DNA from: Halovivax cerinus
Lineage (GTDB): Archaea; Halobacteriota; Halobacteria; Halobacteriales; Natrialbaceae
Direction: 5' to 3'
Assembly: GCF_024498195.1 (NCBI RefSeq)
Contig: NZ_CP101824.1
Location: 1,674,001 to 1,738,000 of the forward strand
Length of the DNA: 64,000 bases
Below the pieces are notes generated by a model that was not told the DNA's origin, did no database searches, and saw only the letters and a list, made by a program, of their open reading frames with translations. The translations under genes were made by a program, and so were the position numbers. Below, piece after piece: positions 17,771 through 26,369 of the stretch. Each line of letters starts with the position of its first letter. Within the stretch, counting starts at the first letter, position 1.

Positions 17771-18271
17771 ATGGCACCACCACACGACGTCTCGCGGCGG
17801 ACAGCGCTCAAACTGGCGGGTGCGGCTACGTCGGCGACCGTCCTCGCGGGGTGCGGGAGTAGCGATCCGGAGGACGGCTCGGGCGGCTCGGGCGGATCAG
17901 GGGGGAGCGGAAGCGACGGAAGCGGTGGCGGCGGAGACGAGTACACGATCGACCCGGGGACGGAGATCATGTTCGCGGGTCTGACGACGCACTGGGAGGG
18001 TAACGCGCCGTCGTCGATCGAGGGCGTTCGGAACCCGACGCTGGTGCTGACGGAGGGTGAGACGTACACGATCGGGTGGAACGAGGGCAACGGCGCGGGC
18101 CACAACATGGAACTGCGCGACGACAGCGGCTCGGTCGTCGACGACCTGGCGACGGAGATCGCGATGGAGCCGGGCGACGACCAGGTCCTGGAGTTCGAGG
18201 CGACCAGCGAGATCACGACCTACCGCTGCCGGCCCCACTCGGGCATGGAAGGCTCGATCGTCGTCGAGTAA
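17771..18271 (+). CDS. Halocyanin-like blue copper lipoprotein
   Basis: 166 residues. A Tat signal (SRRTALKLAG, RR at 9-10) ends in a lipobox (LAGC, C28), followed by a Gly/Ser-rich linker and a plastocyanin-like domain. Copper ligands are H111 in AGHNMEL and C153, H156 and M159 in YRCRPHSGM. Family knowledge: a membrane-anchored extracellular electron carrier. Monocistronic. The start at ATG 17771 sets the Tat motif at the normal distance. Confidence 0.9.
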   Translation: MAPPHDVSRRTALKLAGAATSATVLAGCGSSDPEDGSGGSGGSGGSGSDGSGGGGDEYTIDPGTEIMFAGLTTHWEGNAPSSIEGVRNPTLVLTEGETYTIGWNEGNGAGHNMELRDDSGSVVDDLATEIAMEPGDDQVLEFEATSEITTYRCRPHSGMEGSIVVE

Positions 18272-18504
18272 CCGACCGCGCCGGACCGATCGTTCTTCGA
18301 ATTTTCACCCCGTGAGTGTGAGGGCAGATCGACCGGAACGAACGGCGGGTCGACCGTCACTGCGGACGCCCGTTCCCGGTGCGGACCGAGACGCTGGTCG
18401 ACGGATCCCGCCGCCGTCTGCCGTCGCTGGTTCACACCAACGATCGCGCCCATCACAAGGACCATACCCTGTCGCGTTCCAGTACCCGGTGTGTCGGTGA
18501 TTCC

Positions 18505-19617
18505 GTGACCGAAAAACGCGAATACAGAGACGACTATCCCGAGAAGACGCTGTACATCCCCGGACCCACAGAAGTGCGCGAGGACGTCCTCGGGGCGATG
18601 TGCGAGCCCCAGTTCGGCCACCGCATGGACCGGATGACGGACCTCTACACGACGATCGTCGAGGACACGAAGGACTTCCTCGACACCGACCACCACGTCA
18701 TCGTCCTCACCGCCTCGGGCACGGCGTTCATGGAGAGTGCGATCCAGAACCTCGTCGACGAGCACGTCCTCTGTACGACCTGCGGGAGTTTCTCGGAGCG
18801 TCAGGCCAACGTAGCCGAGCGCCTCGGCAAATCGGTCGACACCCTCGAGTACGAGTGGGGCGAGGCCGTCAAACCCGAGGACGTCCGCGAGCGCCTCGAA
18901 ACGAGCGAGAGGGACTACGACGTCGTCACCTGCGTGATGAACGAGAGTTCGACAGGGGTGCGCAACCCGGTCGAGGCGATCGGCGACGTCGTCGCCGAGT
19001 ACCCGGACACGTACTTCGTCGTCGACGCGGTCTCCGCGCTGGGCGGCGATTACGTCGACATCGACGACCACGGCATCGACGTCGTCTTCACCTCCGTCCA
19101 GAAGGCCTTCGCGATGCCGCCCGGCCTCGCGGTCTGTGTCGTCAGCGACGCCGCTTACGAGCGCGAGGTCGAATCGGACTCGGCCGCGTGGTACGGCGGC
19201 TTTCAGCGCACGATCGACTACTACGAGCGCAAGGGACAGACCCACTCGACGCCCGCCATCCCGATCATGCTCGCCTACCGGAAACAGATGAAGCACATGC
19301 TCGAAGAGGGTCACGCCGCCCGCGACGAGCGCCACCGCGAGATGGCCGAGTACACCCGGGAGTGGGCCCGCGAGCACTTCGATATGTTCCCCGAAGCGGG
19401 CTACGAGTCCCAGACGGTGAGCTGTATCGAGAATACGCAGGAGATCGACGTCGCCGCGACGATCGAGGCCGTCAGCGAGGAGTACGACATGGTCTTCTCG
19501 AACGGATACGGCTCAGCACTGGGCGAGAAGACGTTCCGCATCGGTCACATGGGTGAGCACGATGTCGAGAGCATTCGGGCACTGACGGACACGATCGAGG
19601 ACGTCGCGGGGTTGTAG
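18505..19617 (+). CDS. Class V aminotransferase (serine/alanine-glyoxylate type)
   Basis: 370 residues from GTG 18505 (VTEKREYRDD). IPGPTEVREDV at the N-terminus, FGHRM, GSFSERQANVAE, VVDAVSALGGD and PLP lysine in TSVQKAFAMPPG mark the alanine-glyoxylate/serine-pyruvate aminotransferase family. No serC is present in the window although serA and serB are; relatives in other archaea act as broad phosphoserine aminotransferases, so it could supply the middle step of serine synthesis. That role is inference. Upstream in-frame sequence is basic and excluded. Confidence 0.85.
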   Translation: MTEKREYRDDYPEKTLYIPGPTEVREDVLGAMCEPQFGHRMDRMTDLYTTIVEDTKDFLDTDHHVIVLTASGTAFMESAIQNLVDEHVLCTTCGSFSERQANVAERLGKSVDTLEYEWGEAVKPEDVRERLETSERDYDVVTCVMNESSTGVRNPVEAIGDVVAEYPDTYFVVDAVSALGGDYVDIDDHGIDVVFTSVQKAFAMPPGLAVCVVSDAAYEREVESDSAAWYGGFQRTIDYYERKGQTHSTPAIPIMLAYRKQMKHMLEEGHAARDERHREMAEYTREWAREHFDMFPEAGYESQTVSCIENTQEIDVAATIEAVSEEYDMVFSNGYGSALGEKTFRIGHMGEHDVESIRALTDTIEDVAGL

Positions 19618-19769
19618 GGTCGGTAACCGACTCACTACCGCGAGCGAACCTGCGGCGCGACGCATGCCCGGTGGGGCGTGAGGAGCGTTTCTGTTTGTCG
19701 GTCCGCGCAGTCCGTCCGTCGCCCTCGTATCACTAGGGATTTGTTTCTGTAGGAGAGTGTTCGAGACCG

Positions 19770-22019
19770 ATGCGGGGGCACACGTACACGTTCGAGACTG
19801 GTTCCAGACCGAATGCCGACGTCGCAAGCGAAATCGAAGCCGTCATCGAACGACTCGACGGCGACGGGTCCGTCGACGACTGCCTGGACAACGTCTACTG
19901 GAAACCCCATCGAAGCACGTACGCCGGGGCGTGGACCGACGTGGCCCCGCCGGGTGCGATCGAGACGCCGCAGGTGGCGAAGACGTCGACGGAGGATCAC
20001 AGCTACAGCGGCGAGGCCCGCTTGTACCGTCGATTCGACGGCGAGTACGTGGCCGTCGACGTCTTCAGCACGCTCCCGGACAGTTTCTGGGCGGTCGCGG
20101 ACTACCTGGCCGCGAATTACGACCTCGTACCGGCCCTCCAGGACGGCCACTATCGGCTGTTTTCGGCGGACCGGCGGCTGCCGGGGTGTCGCGAGTCGCC
20201 TCCGGCCGACCCGGAATCGGACCGGGAGGCGGCGCTGTTCGCCGTTCTCCGTGACGAACGCGACGCCCTCTCGCACGAGGAGGCGGTTGCGTTGTTGGAC
20301 GTCGACGAGTACTACCACCTGCTCGCGACGAAATTCCCCGACGCAGTCGCGGACGCGGATGCCGCGGTCGATCGGCGGATCCTCGAGTGGCTACGGAGCG
20401 ACGATTCGGCCCTGCAGTCGCGGGCCGTTCGGTGGATCGGCGCGGTCGCGTCTCGCCCGACCGATCGCTCTTCGGAGACGGCGCCCGCGGGCAAAGACCG
20501 GACGAGCCACACTCCTGATGCCGTTCCCTCGATCGACGGTATCGACACGTTCGAACGGTTCGTGCGTGCGCTCCCGTCGGTCGACGTGACGACACAGCGG
20601 CTGGTCGCGCGCACCCTCTGGGAGCCGTGGACGCTGAGCGCGGAGACGTTCCCCGAGCCTGACCACGTGAGCGCCCTCGCAGGACTTCTCGACGCCGAGT
20701 TGCCGGAGATCCGAGTGGCGGCGCTTCACGGTACCAGTCGCGTCCTCGGCGAACTCGTCGTCGCTGCCGAGACCGACGACGAGGGGCCAGCCTCTCTCGG
20801 GGAACTGGCACCCGCGATCGAGGCGTTCTACGATGCCTACGTCGCCGCCCTGTCGGACGAGCACCCCGTCGTTCGAGCGCGGGCGGCCGATCTGATGGTA
20901 TCCGTCCTCGGCGGGGAACTCCGGGACGACGTGACGGTCGTCACCGAACGGCTGCTGACCGAACTACCCCTCGAGACCAGGGCGGACGTCGTCTTCGGTC
21001 TCGCCAGATCGAACGAAGAGCGCGAGGCGATCGCCACTCGAATCGCCGACCAGAACGTCGAGAACCTGTTCGAGCGCGCGTTCGACGAGAGTCCCGAGGC
21101 CGTCGAGGCGCTCGTCTTCTACGGGTACGAGGAGCGGGGGCCGGCGTGGCGGGGTGCGCGAGAAGCGCTGGCGACGCTGGCGGCGGAGAACCCGACGGTC
21201 GTCGCGGATCGGGTCGACGCACCGATCGCGGCGGTTAGAGACGGCACCGCGATCGCCGCCGACCTCGAACTGCTGACCGAGTTGGTGCCGATCGCGGCGG
21301 ACGAGATCGCGTCCGTCGGCGACGAGCTGGCGGCGCTCCTCGACGGCCCGACCGCGGTGCGAGCCGAGGCGGCCTGGACGATCCACTCGCTGCGAGCCGA
21401 CCGTCCGACCGCCGTCTCGGTCGATCGGGAGACGATCGTCGAGGTGATCGCCAACGTCCGGGACGAGAACGACTGGCTCGTGCCGGAACGCCTGCGGCGT
21501 CTCGCGGTCGCCGCCCCGGATCGTGCCGTCGACGTCCTCGCGACGCTCGCCGGCGACGTCTCCCGATCGACTGGCGAGGGGGTCGGGACGCGTCGATTCG
21601 CGGACGCGGTACAGGCGGTTTCGAAGGCGGACCCGTCGGTGGTGGCGCGGGCCGCCCCCGACGTCTGCGACGCGTTGTCGACCTTCAACTCGTACGATTA
21701 CGGCGCCTTCGTCGGTGTCGCACGGGCGGCGGTCGCCCGACCGGCCGCGTTCACCGGGACCGTCGACGCCCTCGTGGACGCGCTCGCGACCGACGACGAG
21801 TTGACGCGCGAGGCGCTGGCGACGACGCTGATCGCCGTCGGTGAGCACGACCGTACAGCGCTGCCGTCGACCGTCGGGCCGCTGTGTGAGCGCGCCGAAG
21901 ACGCCTACGACCCCGACGAACTCGAACGATACGCGGAGCGCGACGGCCTCTCGTTCAGTCGAGACGCCGCGGGACCGCTCGCCGCGATCGACGAGACGAC
22001 GTTCGACGCGACCACGTGA
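19770..22019 (+). CDS. Large HEAT-repeat-like protein (unknown)
   Basis: 749 residues, very acidic. An N-terminal domain of about 120 residues (with VYWKPHRSTYAGAWTDV) is unlike the rest. From about 170 to the end it is a solenoid of two-helix units of the form ...PEIRVAALHGTSRVLGEL..., VRARAADLMVSVLG, VRAEAAWTIHSLR: HEAT-repeat-like alpha-solenoid typical of protein scaffolds. No signal peptide and no catalytic motif. Same strand and close to the next membrane protein, a possible partner. Confidence 0.75.
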   Translation: MRGHTYTFETGSRPNADVASEIEAVIERLDGDGSVDDCLDNVYWKPHRSTYAGAWTDVAPPGAIETPQVAKTSTEDHSYSGEARLYRRFDGEYVAVDVFSTLPDSFWAVADYLAANYDLVPALQDGHYRLFSADRRLPGCRESPPADPESDREAALFAVLRDERDALSHEEAVALLDVDEYYHLLATKFPDAVADADAAVDRRILEWLRSDDSALQSRAVRWIGAVASRPTDRSSETAPAGKDRTSHTPDAVPSIDGIDTFERFVRALPSVDVTTQRLVARTLWEPWTLSAETFPEPDHVSALAGLLDAELPEIRVAALHGTSRVLGELVVAAETDDEGPASLGELAPAIEAFYDAYVAALSDEHPVVRARAADLMVSVLGGELRDDVTVVTERLLTELPLETRADVVFGLARSNEEREAIATRIADQNVENLFERAFDESPEAVEALVFYGYEERGPAWRGAREALATLAAENPTVVADRVDAPIAAVRDGTAIAADLELLTELVPIAADEIASVGDELAALLDGPTAVRAEAAWTIHSLRADRPTAVSVDRETIVEVIANVRDENDWLVPERLRRLAVAAPDRAVDVLATLAGDVSRSTGEGVGTRRFADAVQAVSKADPSVVARAAPDVCDALSTFNSYDYGAFVGVARAAVARPAAFTGTVDALVDALATDDELTREALATTLIAVGEHDRTALPSTVGPLCERAEDAYDPDELERYAERDGLSFSRDAAGPLAAIDETTFDATT

Positions 22020-22069
22020 CTCGGCAGAAGAGCAACCATTTACTGGTCGCGGGTCGGCGCAGTAGGTAC

Positions 22070-23353
22070 ATGGACATCGGTCGGGAACGCGGGACCCGTT
22101 CGCAACGAGCGTTACTCGCCGTTCTCGTCACGAACCTCGTCCCGCTCGTGGGCGTCTTGGCGTTCGGCTGGCGGGCGGCGACGCTCGTGGTCATCTACTG
22201 GTTCGAACTCGCCGTCGTGGGCGTCTGGGCACTCGTCCGGGCGCTGTTCGCCGGCCGGCCGTCCGAATTCGACCGCGACGCCCTGCTCGTCGGGGTGTTC
22301 GCGGATCGATCCGCCGCCTTTCCGCTTCCGCGGACCGACGTCGGGATCCAGCTCTCGACGCTCCCGGTACTCGTCGTCCTCGGGCCGATGCTCGCCGCGA
22401 TCTGGTTCGGTACGGGCGTCGTCGCCGTCGGTCCGCTCGGGGATCGGGCGCTCGACCCAGCTGTCATCGAGACAGTGTTGTACGCCATCCTGACCATCTT
22501 CTGTATCGAGGGTGGTCGAACGGCGCTCGAGTACTTTTTCCGCGGGGGCTATCACGAGTACAGCGCTCAGACGGCGATCCAACCCATCTTCGTGCGCTGT
22601 TGCGTACTCTTGTTCGTCGGGATGGGGGCGTCGTTCGCCGCGGCCGTCGCCGATCCGTCCGTGGCTCGCGACGACTCGCTCTCTGCGGTCGATCCGTCGA
22701 TCGCCGGCACCGCGCTGGTCGTCAGCATCGTACTCGTCAAGTTCGGATTCGATCTCCTCGCCATCTACCGCGACCGACTGACGCGGCTGGGAAACTCACT
22801 CGGCCTGGATCACCTGACGTCGGGGGCTTCCTCGGCGGGCGACGAGAGCACCGTGGTCGAGGTCGTCCCGCGAGCGGACCGGCGAGTCCGGCCGCCGGTC
22901 GGAGGCCGACTGATCGCGACCACAGCCCATCTCCGCCGGTTCCCCGGTGCGTGGCTCGTCGGGGCGTTTCCCGGCGTTCTGGCGCTCCTGTTTGCCATCG
23001 GCGGGCTCTGGCCGATCGTGGCTGGACTCGCGGTTCTGTCGGTCTCCGTCCCGATCCTGCTGGTCCACCTCGACTACTGGCTGCGATACGGTGGCGTCGA
23101 GTACCGCATCGACGACGGGTCCATCGTCGCGTACGATCGCCTGTTCCAGTCACCGCTGTGGCGCATCGACGCGTGGGACGAAGCGGACGTTCGGGTCGAG
23201 CGTGACCGTCTCGACGCCGTCTTTGATACGACCACGGTGGTGATCGAACTCACTGATCGGGCGGTGTCACTCCCAGGTCTCCGAGACCCCGATCCGATAC
23301 TGGCCGTCTTCGACCATCGATTTCCCCGCAGCGAGTTGGCCAGTACAGCCTGA
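22070..23353 (+). CDS. DUF6498-type membrane protein with C-terminal PH-like domain
   Basis: 427 residues from ATG 22070. Several membrane helices (ALLAVLVTNLVPLVGVLAFG, LVVIYWFELAVVGVWALVRA, a pair around STLPVLVVLGPMLAAIWFG and further ones); the VIYWFELAVVG motif is typical of DUF6498. After about 300, two more helices are followed by a short beta-rich region (VEYRIDDGSIVAYDRLF ... VVIELTD) resembling a bacterial-type PH domain. Function unknown. It starts 51 bases after the HEAT protein. Confidence 0.75.
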   Translation: MDIGRERGTRSQRALLAVLVTNLVPLVGVLAFGWRAATLVVIYWFELAVVGVWALVRALFAGRPSEFDRDALLVGVFADRSAAFPLPRTDVGIQLSTLPVLVVLGPMLAAIWFGTGVVAVGPLGDRALDPAVIETVLYAILTIFCIEGGRTALEYFFRGGYHEYSAQTAIQPIFVRCCVLLFVGMGASFAAAVADPSVARDDSLSAVDPSIAGTALVVSIVLVKFGFDLLAIYRDRLTRLGNSLGLDHLTSGASSAGDESTVVEVVPRADRRVRPPVGGRLIATTAHLRRFPGAWLVGAFPGVLALLFAIGGLWPIVAGLAVLSVSVPILLVHLDYWLRYGGVEYRIDDGSIVAYDRLFQSPLWRIDAWDEADVRVERDRLDAVFDTTTVVIELTDRAVSLPGLRDPDPILAVFDHRFPRSELASTA

Positions 23354-23510
23354 CCCATGGTGGCGGCCGCGGTCCAGCGGAGCGACGCCGTCCGTGCCAG
23401 TTGCGCTTTGGGCCCCACGACTCGTGGCCGAGCCAGGGGCTGTCGAATTCGTGACCCGCCGGTTCAATCAACCGAAACCGAGGCGACCGTCATCACGGGG
23501 ACGGCGCCGT

Positions 23511-23870
23511 TCAGCCGGCGTAGGAACTCTCGCCGACGACAGCGACGAACTCGCCGCGCCCGGTCGCGGTCGACTCGTCGAATTCGGTGATTCGCACGCG
23601 GAGCTGCACGTCGACGTGCTCCGGCCCGGCGCCCTCGACGTAGAGGCGGGTGTCACCGATGTCCGCGACGCCGACGCCCGTGGATTCGGCTGCCGTCTCC
23701 GCGTCGGTCTCGGCTTCCGTCGCCGCGGCTGCAGCAGGGGTCGCCCCATCGCCATCGCCGGCGTGCTCGTCGTACCGGTGGACGAAGACGTTTACCTCGT
23801 CGCCCACGGTGAGCGAGGGCGTCGACGTCCGGAATCGCCAGCCGGCGAGGTACTTCCCGATGAGGCTCAT
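23511..23870 (-). CDS. TRAM/OB-like small protein
   Basis: 119 residues. The N-terminus MSLIGKYLAGWRFRTS is followed by VGDEVNVFVHRYD, an acidic Ala/Glu insert, then ADIGDTRLYVEGAGPEHVDVQLRV, a beta-rich pattern like a TRAM/OB fold (nucleic-acid binding in its relatives). It follows nhaC with ATGA overlap, so it is the second gene of that transcript. Family in haloarchaea, role unknown. Confidence 0.65.
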   Translation of the reverse strand: MSLIGKYLAGWRFRTSTPSLTVGDEVNVFVHRYDEHAGDGDGATPAAAAATEAETDAETAAESTGVGVADIGDTRLYVEGAGPEHVDVQLRVRITEFDESTATGRGEFVAVVGESSYAG

Positions 23871-25468
23871 ACGCGCGACACCTCCGTAGACTCGCGGTCG
23901 ATGGTGTACTCACGGCCGAAGCCGGTGATCGCCGCGAGGACGAACACCGCCACGAGCACCCAGCCGTGGAAGACGTACGGGACGACGTCGATCGGGTTGA
24001 TGACCATCGCGTCGGTGAAGAACTCGAAGTCGGCGGGTAACTCCTGCATCGTCGTGTAGCCGACCAGCACGCCGCCGGACCACGGGAAGATGTATCCCAG
24101 TGCCGACGTCTGCGCGTCGAGGATGTTCGCCCGGCGGTAACCGTTGATGTTGAAGCGCTCGCCGACCTTCGAGATGTAGGGGCCGATCGCGACCTCGGCG
24201 GCGGTGTTGATCGTGATCGTCGCGTTGATGAGCGCCGCCGAGCCGACCATCACCAGTTCAGCCCTGCGGACGCTCGTTGCGAGCCACTTGAGCGACCAGT
24301 CGAGGACGGCTTGGAACGCCCCGCCGCGGATCATGATCTGGGCAGCGGCGATGATGAACAGGACCAGGATCGAGAGCGTGAAGAAGCCGGCCGCGCCCTC
24401 GACGAGGCTCCCGGTCACCGCGGCGCTCGTGTCTGGAGCGGGTTCGAAGGTCTCGACGATCGGGAGTCCACCGAGAAGGTCGGCTCCGGGTGCATTGTTC
24501 GGGGCCTCGAAGGTGAGCATCTCACCAGCGGGTGCGAGTCCCAGAACCAGGTTAGCACCGACGGCGACGACGATCCCCCAGGAGATTGCCTCGACGATGT
24601 GTCGGCCGGAGACCGCCGTGATGATCACGACGCCCATCGAGAGCAGGTGGATCAAACCAACCGGATTGCTCTCGTCACTCAGAATATCGCCGGCGTCGGC
24701 GACGATGTCCGCCCCGGGCATGACCGACCCCGCGGCGATGTATCCGAGAATGGCGACGACCGCGGCGACGATTGCGTACTTGAATCGCGAAGCGACGACG
24801 CCGCCGATGTCGGAATCCTGCGTGACGGCGCTGACGATCGTCGTGTCGCTGACCGGTGCCAGATTGTCGCCGAAGATGGCTCCCGAGAGGATCGCGCCGA
24901 AGAGCAAGACGGGATTCGCCCCAAGGACGAGCCCCGCCGGGAAGAACAGCGAGACGAACGCGATCGTCGTCCCGTAGCCGGTGCCGATGCCGGTCGCGAG
25001 CAGCGCCGCAAGGACGAACGTGATCGCGGGCACGAGCGTGCCCGTCACACCGGCCGCCTCGGCGAACCAGAGCAGGCCGCCCACGAACTGACCCGCCTGT
25101 AGCGTCTCCGCGAACATGCCCGCCCAGACCCAGGCGACGATTGCCGTCACCGCGACCGGCTGGGTCATCCCTTCGAAGATCGTGCTCGCGTAGCCGCGCC
25201 AGGAGCCTTTCACGAAGAACATCCCGGCGATCAGCCCGATGAGAATCCCGAGGACGAGCCCACGTTCGCTCGAGATCCGTAAGAATGCGGTCTGGAAGAT
25301 CGCCCACACGATGAAGAAGAGGATCGGCACCGCGCTCATCCCACGACCGCCGTAGAAGTCGATCGTCGGTCCCTCGGACGAATCCTGCAGATTCCCGGTC
25401 AGTTCCTCCGTCTCTGCCGCTGGATCGTCTTCGTTCACGGTGTGACCACATTCTCGCGAGAGATTCAC
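23867..25468 (-). CDS. nhaC: NhaC-family Na+/H+ antiporter
   Basis: 533 residues from GTG 25468. After an acidic 40-residue N-terminus there are about 11-12 membrane helices. LATGIGTGYGTTIAFVSLFF, GAILSGAIFGDNLAPVSDTT (the GDNLAPVSDT motif is diagnostic of NhaC) and later NINTAAEVAIGPYI support ion antiport at the cell membrane. A TATA box CGGTATAAACGG (about 25494-25502) at 26-34 bases upstream fits leaderless initiation at GTG 25468; GTG 25438 is a less likely start. Likely substrate Na+, possibly others. Confidence 0.88.
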   Translation of the reverse strand: MNLSRECGHTVNEDDPAAETEELTGNLQDSSEGPTIDFYGGRGMSAVPILFFIVWAIFQTAFLRISSERGLVLGILIGLIAGMFFVKGSWRGYASTIFEGMTQPVAVTAIVAWVWAGMFAETLQAGQFVGGLLWFAEAAGVTGTLVPAITFVLAALLATGIGTGYGTTIAFVSLFFPAGLVLGANPVLLFGAILSGAIFGDNLAPVSDTTIVSAVTQDSDIGGVVASRFKYAIVAAVVAILGYIAAGSVMPGADIVADAGDILSDESNPVGLIHLLSMGVVIITAVSGRHIVEAISWGIVVAVGANLVLGLAPAGEMLTFEAPNNAPGADLLGGLPIVETFEPAPDTSAAVTGSLVEGAAGFFTLSILVLFIIAAAQIMIRGGAFQAVLDWSLKWLATSVRRAELVMVGSAALINATITINTAAEVAIGPYISKVGERFNINGYRRANILDAQTSALGYIFPWSGGVLVGYTTMQELPADFEFFTDAMVINPIDVVPYVFHGWVLVAVFVLAAITGFGREYTIDRESTEVSRV

Positions 25469-25722
25469 GCGCTACATATATCCTTCGCACCGTTTATACC
25501 GTCTAACCAACTGTCTGGGGCCAGGAATAGAGGTGACTGTCATGGGTGATGGACCGGTATTCCAGGGTACCGATTGCGAGGCGAAACTCGGTTCGTTCGC
25601 GCCGTCGCCACTCCTCGTCGGGTGTCGGTTCCTGGCTTCAAGCGGTCGCTGAACGCCGACGTGTCACCGGAGTGGCCGTCCAGAAGTGACCCTGCGGGTT
25701 CGTACCCGGCCGCTCCACTCGC

Positions 25723-26010
25723 TCACTGGATGTGGCCTTCGCGACGGAGCTGGTCTGCGTCCGATTTCTCGTAGCGCCACGTGATGTCCGCCTTCTCGTC
25801 CTGCCAGTCCCACGGGGAGACGAGGACGACGTCGTCCTCGCGGATCCAGATTCGCTTTTGCATCTTGCCCGGAATGCGGGCCGTTCGTTCCGTCCCGTCG
25901 GCACAGCGCACCGTGACTCGGTTGGCGCCGAGCATGTCCGTGACGGTCGCGAACACCTCGTCGTCGTCGGGCATCCGGAGGTTCTTGCGACCGCCCTCCT
26001 CGTCACTCAT
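25723..26010 (-). CDS. eif1A: Translation initiation factor aIF1A
   Basis: 95 residues. An S1-like OB fold: [19 protein letters not shown], then [17 protein letters not shown] and a W-rich segment [12 protein letters not shown]. Binds the small ribosomal subunit A-site region during initiation. ATG 26010 gives the standard length. Monocistronic. Confidence 0.95.
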   Translation of the reverse strand: MSDEEGGRKNLRMPDDDEVFATVTDMLGANRVTVRCADGTERTARIPGKMQKRIWIREDDVVLVSPWDWQDEKADITWRYEKSDADQLRREGHIQ

Positions 26011-26143
26011 GAGCGCGAGTTCGGGCTGGAGGCGTTTAACTGTTAACGGTCCGGCGAGACGGTCCGCGACGGATACCGGGCGCCGCCCGTGCCGATCCGG
26101 CACGAATCAGCGTCTTTATTCCGTCGGCCCGGCCAGTCGGCGT

Positions 26144-26323
26144 ATGCTCGACAAACTCGGCGCGAGTGGAGTGGCTGGAATCGTGCTGTTGCTGGCCGGA
26201 CTCGGCGTCATCGGCCTGTTCTACTGGGAAGTCGCCGTCGGACTCGTGCTCGTCCTCGCGGGGATCGCGCTGATCGCGAAGGGGCTGATCACGTCCGTGA
26301 TGCAGTCGTTCGGGATGTTCTAA
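26144..26323 (+). CDS. 59-residue two-helix membrane protein
   Basis: Short protein with two hydrophobic segments (GIVLLLAGLGVIGLFYW and VGLVLVLAGIALIAKGL) and a TATA-like CTTTATT about 30 bases upstream of ATG 26144, fitting a leaderless transcript. Small haloarchaeal membrane family of unknown role. Tail-to-tail with the DUF460 gene. Confidence 0.7.
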   Translation: MLDKLGASGVAGIVLLLAGLGVIGLFYWEVAVGLVLVLAGIALIAKGLITSVMQSFGMF

Positions 26324-26369
26324 ACCGGTTTCGCGAACCGCGGCCGTTCGGTCGGCGCGCTCGCGTCGC

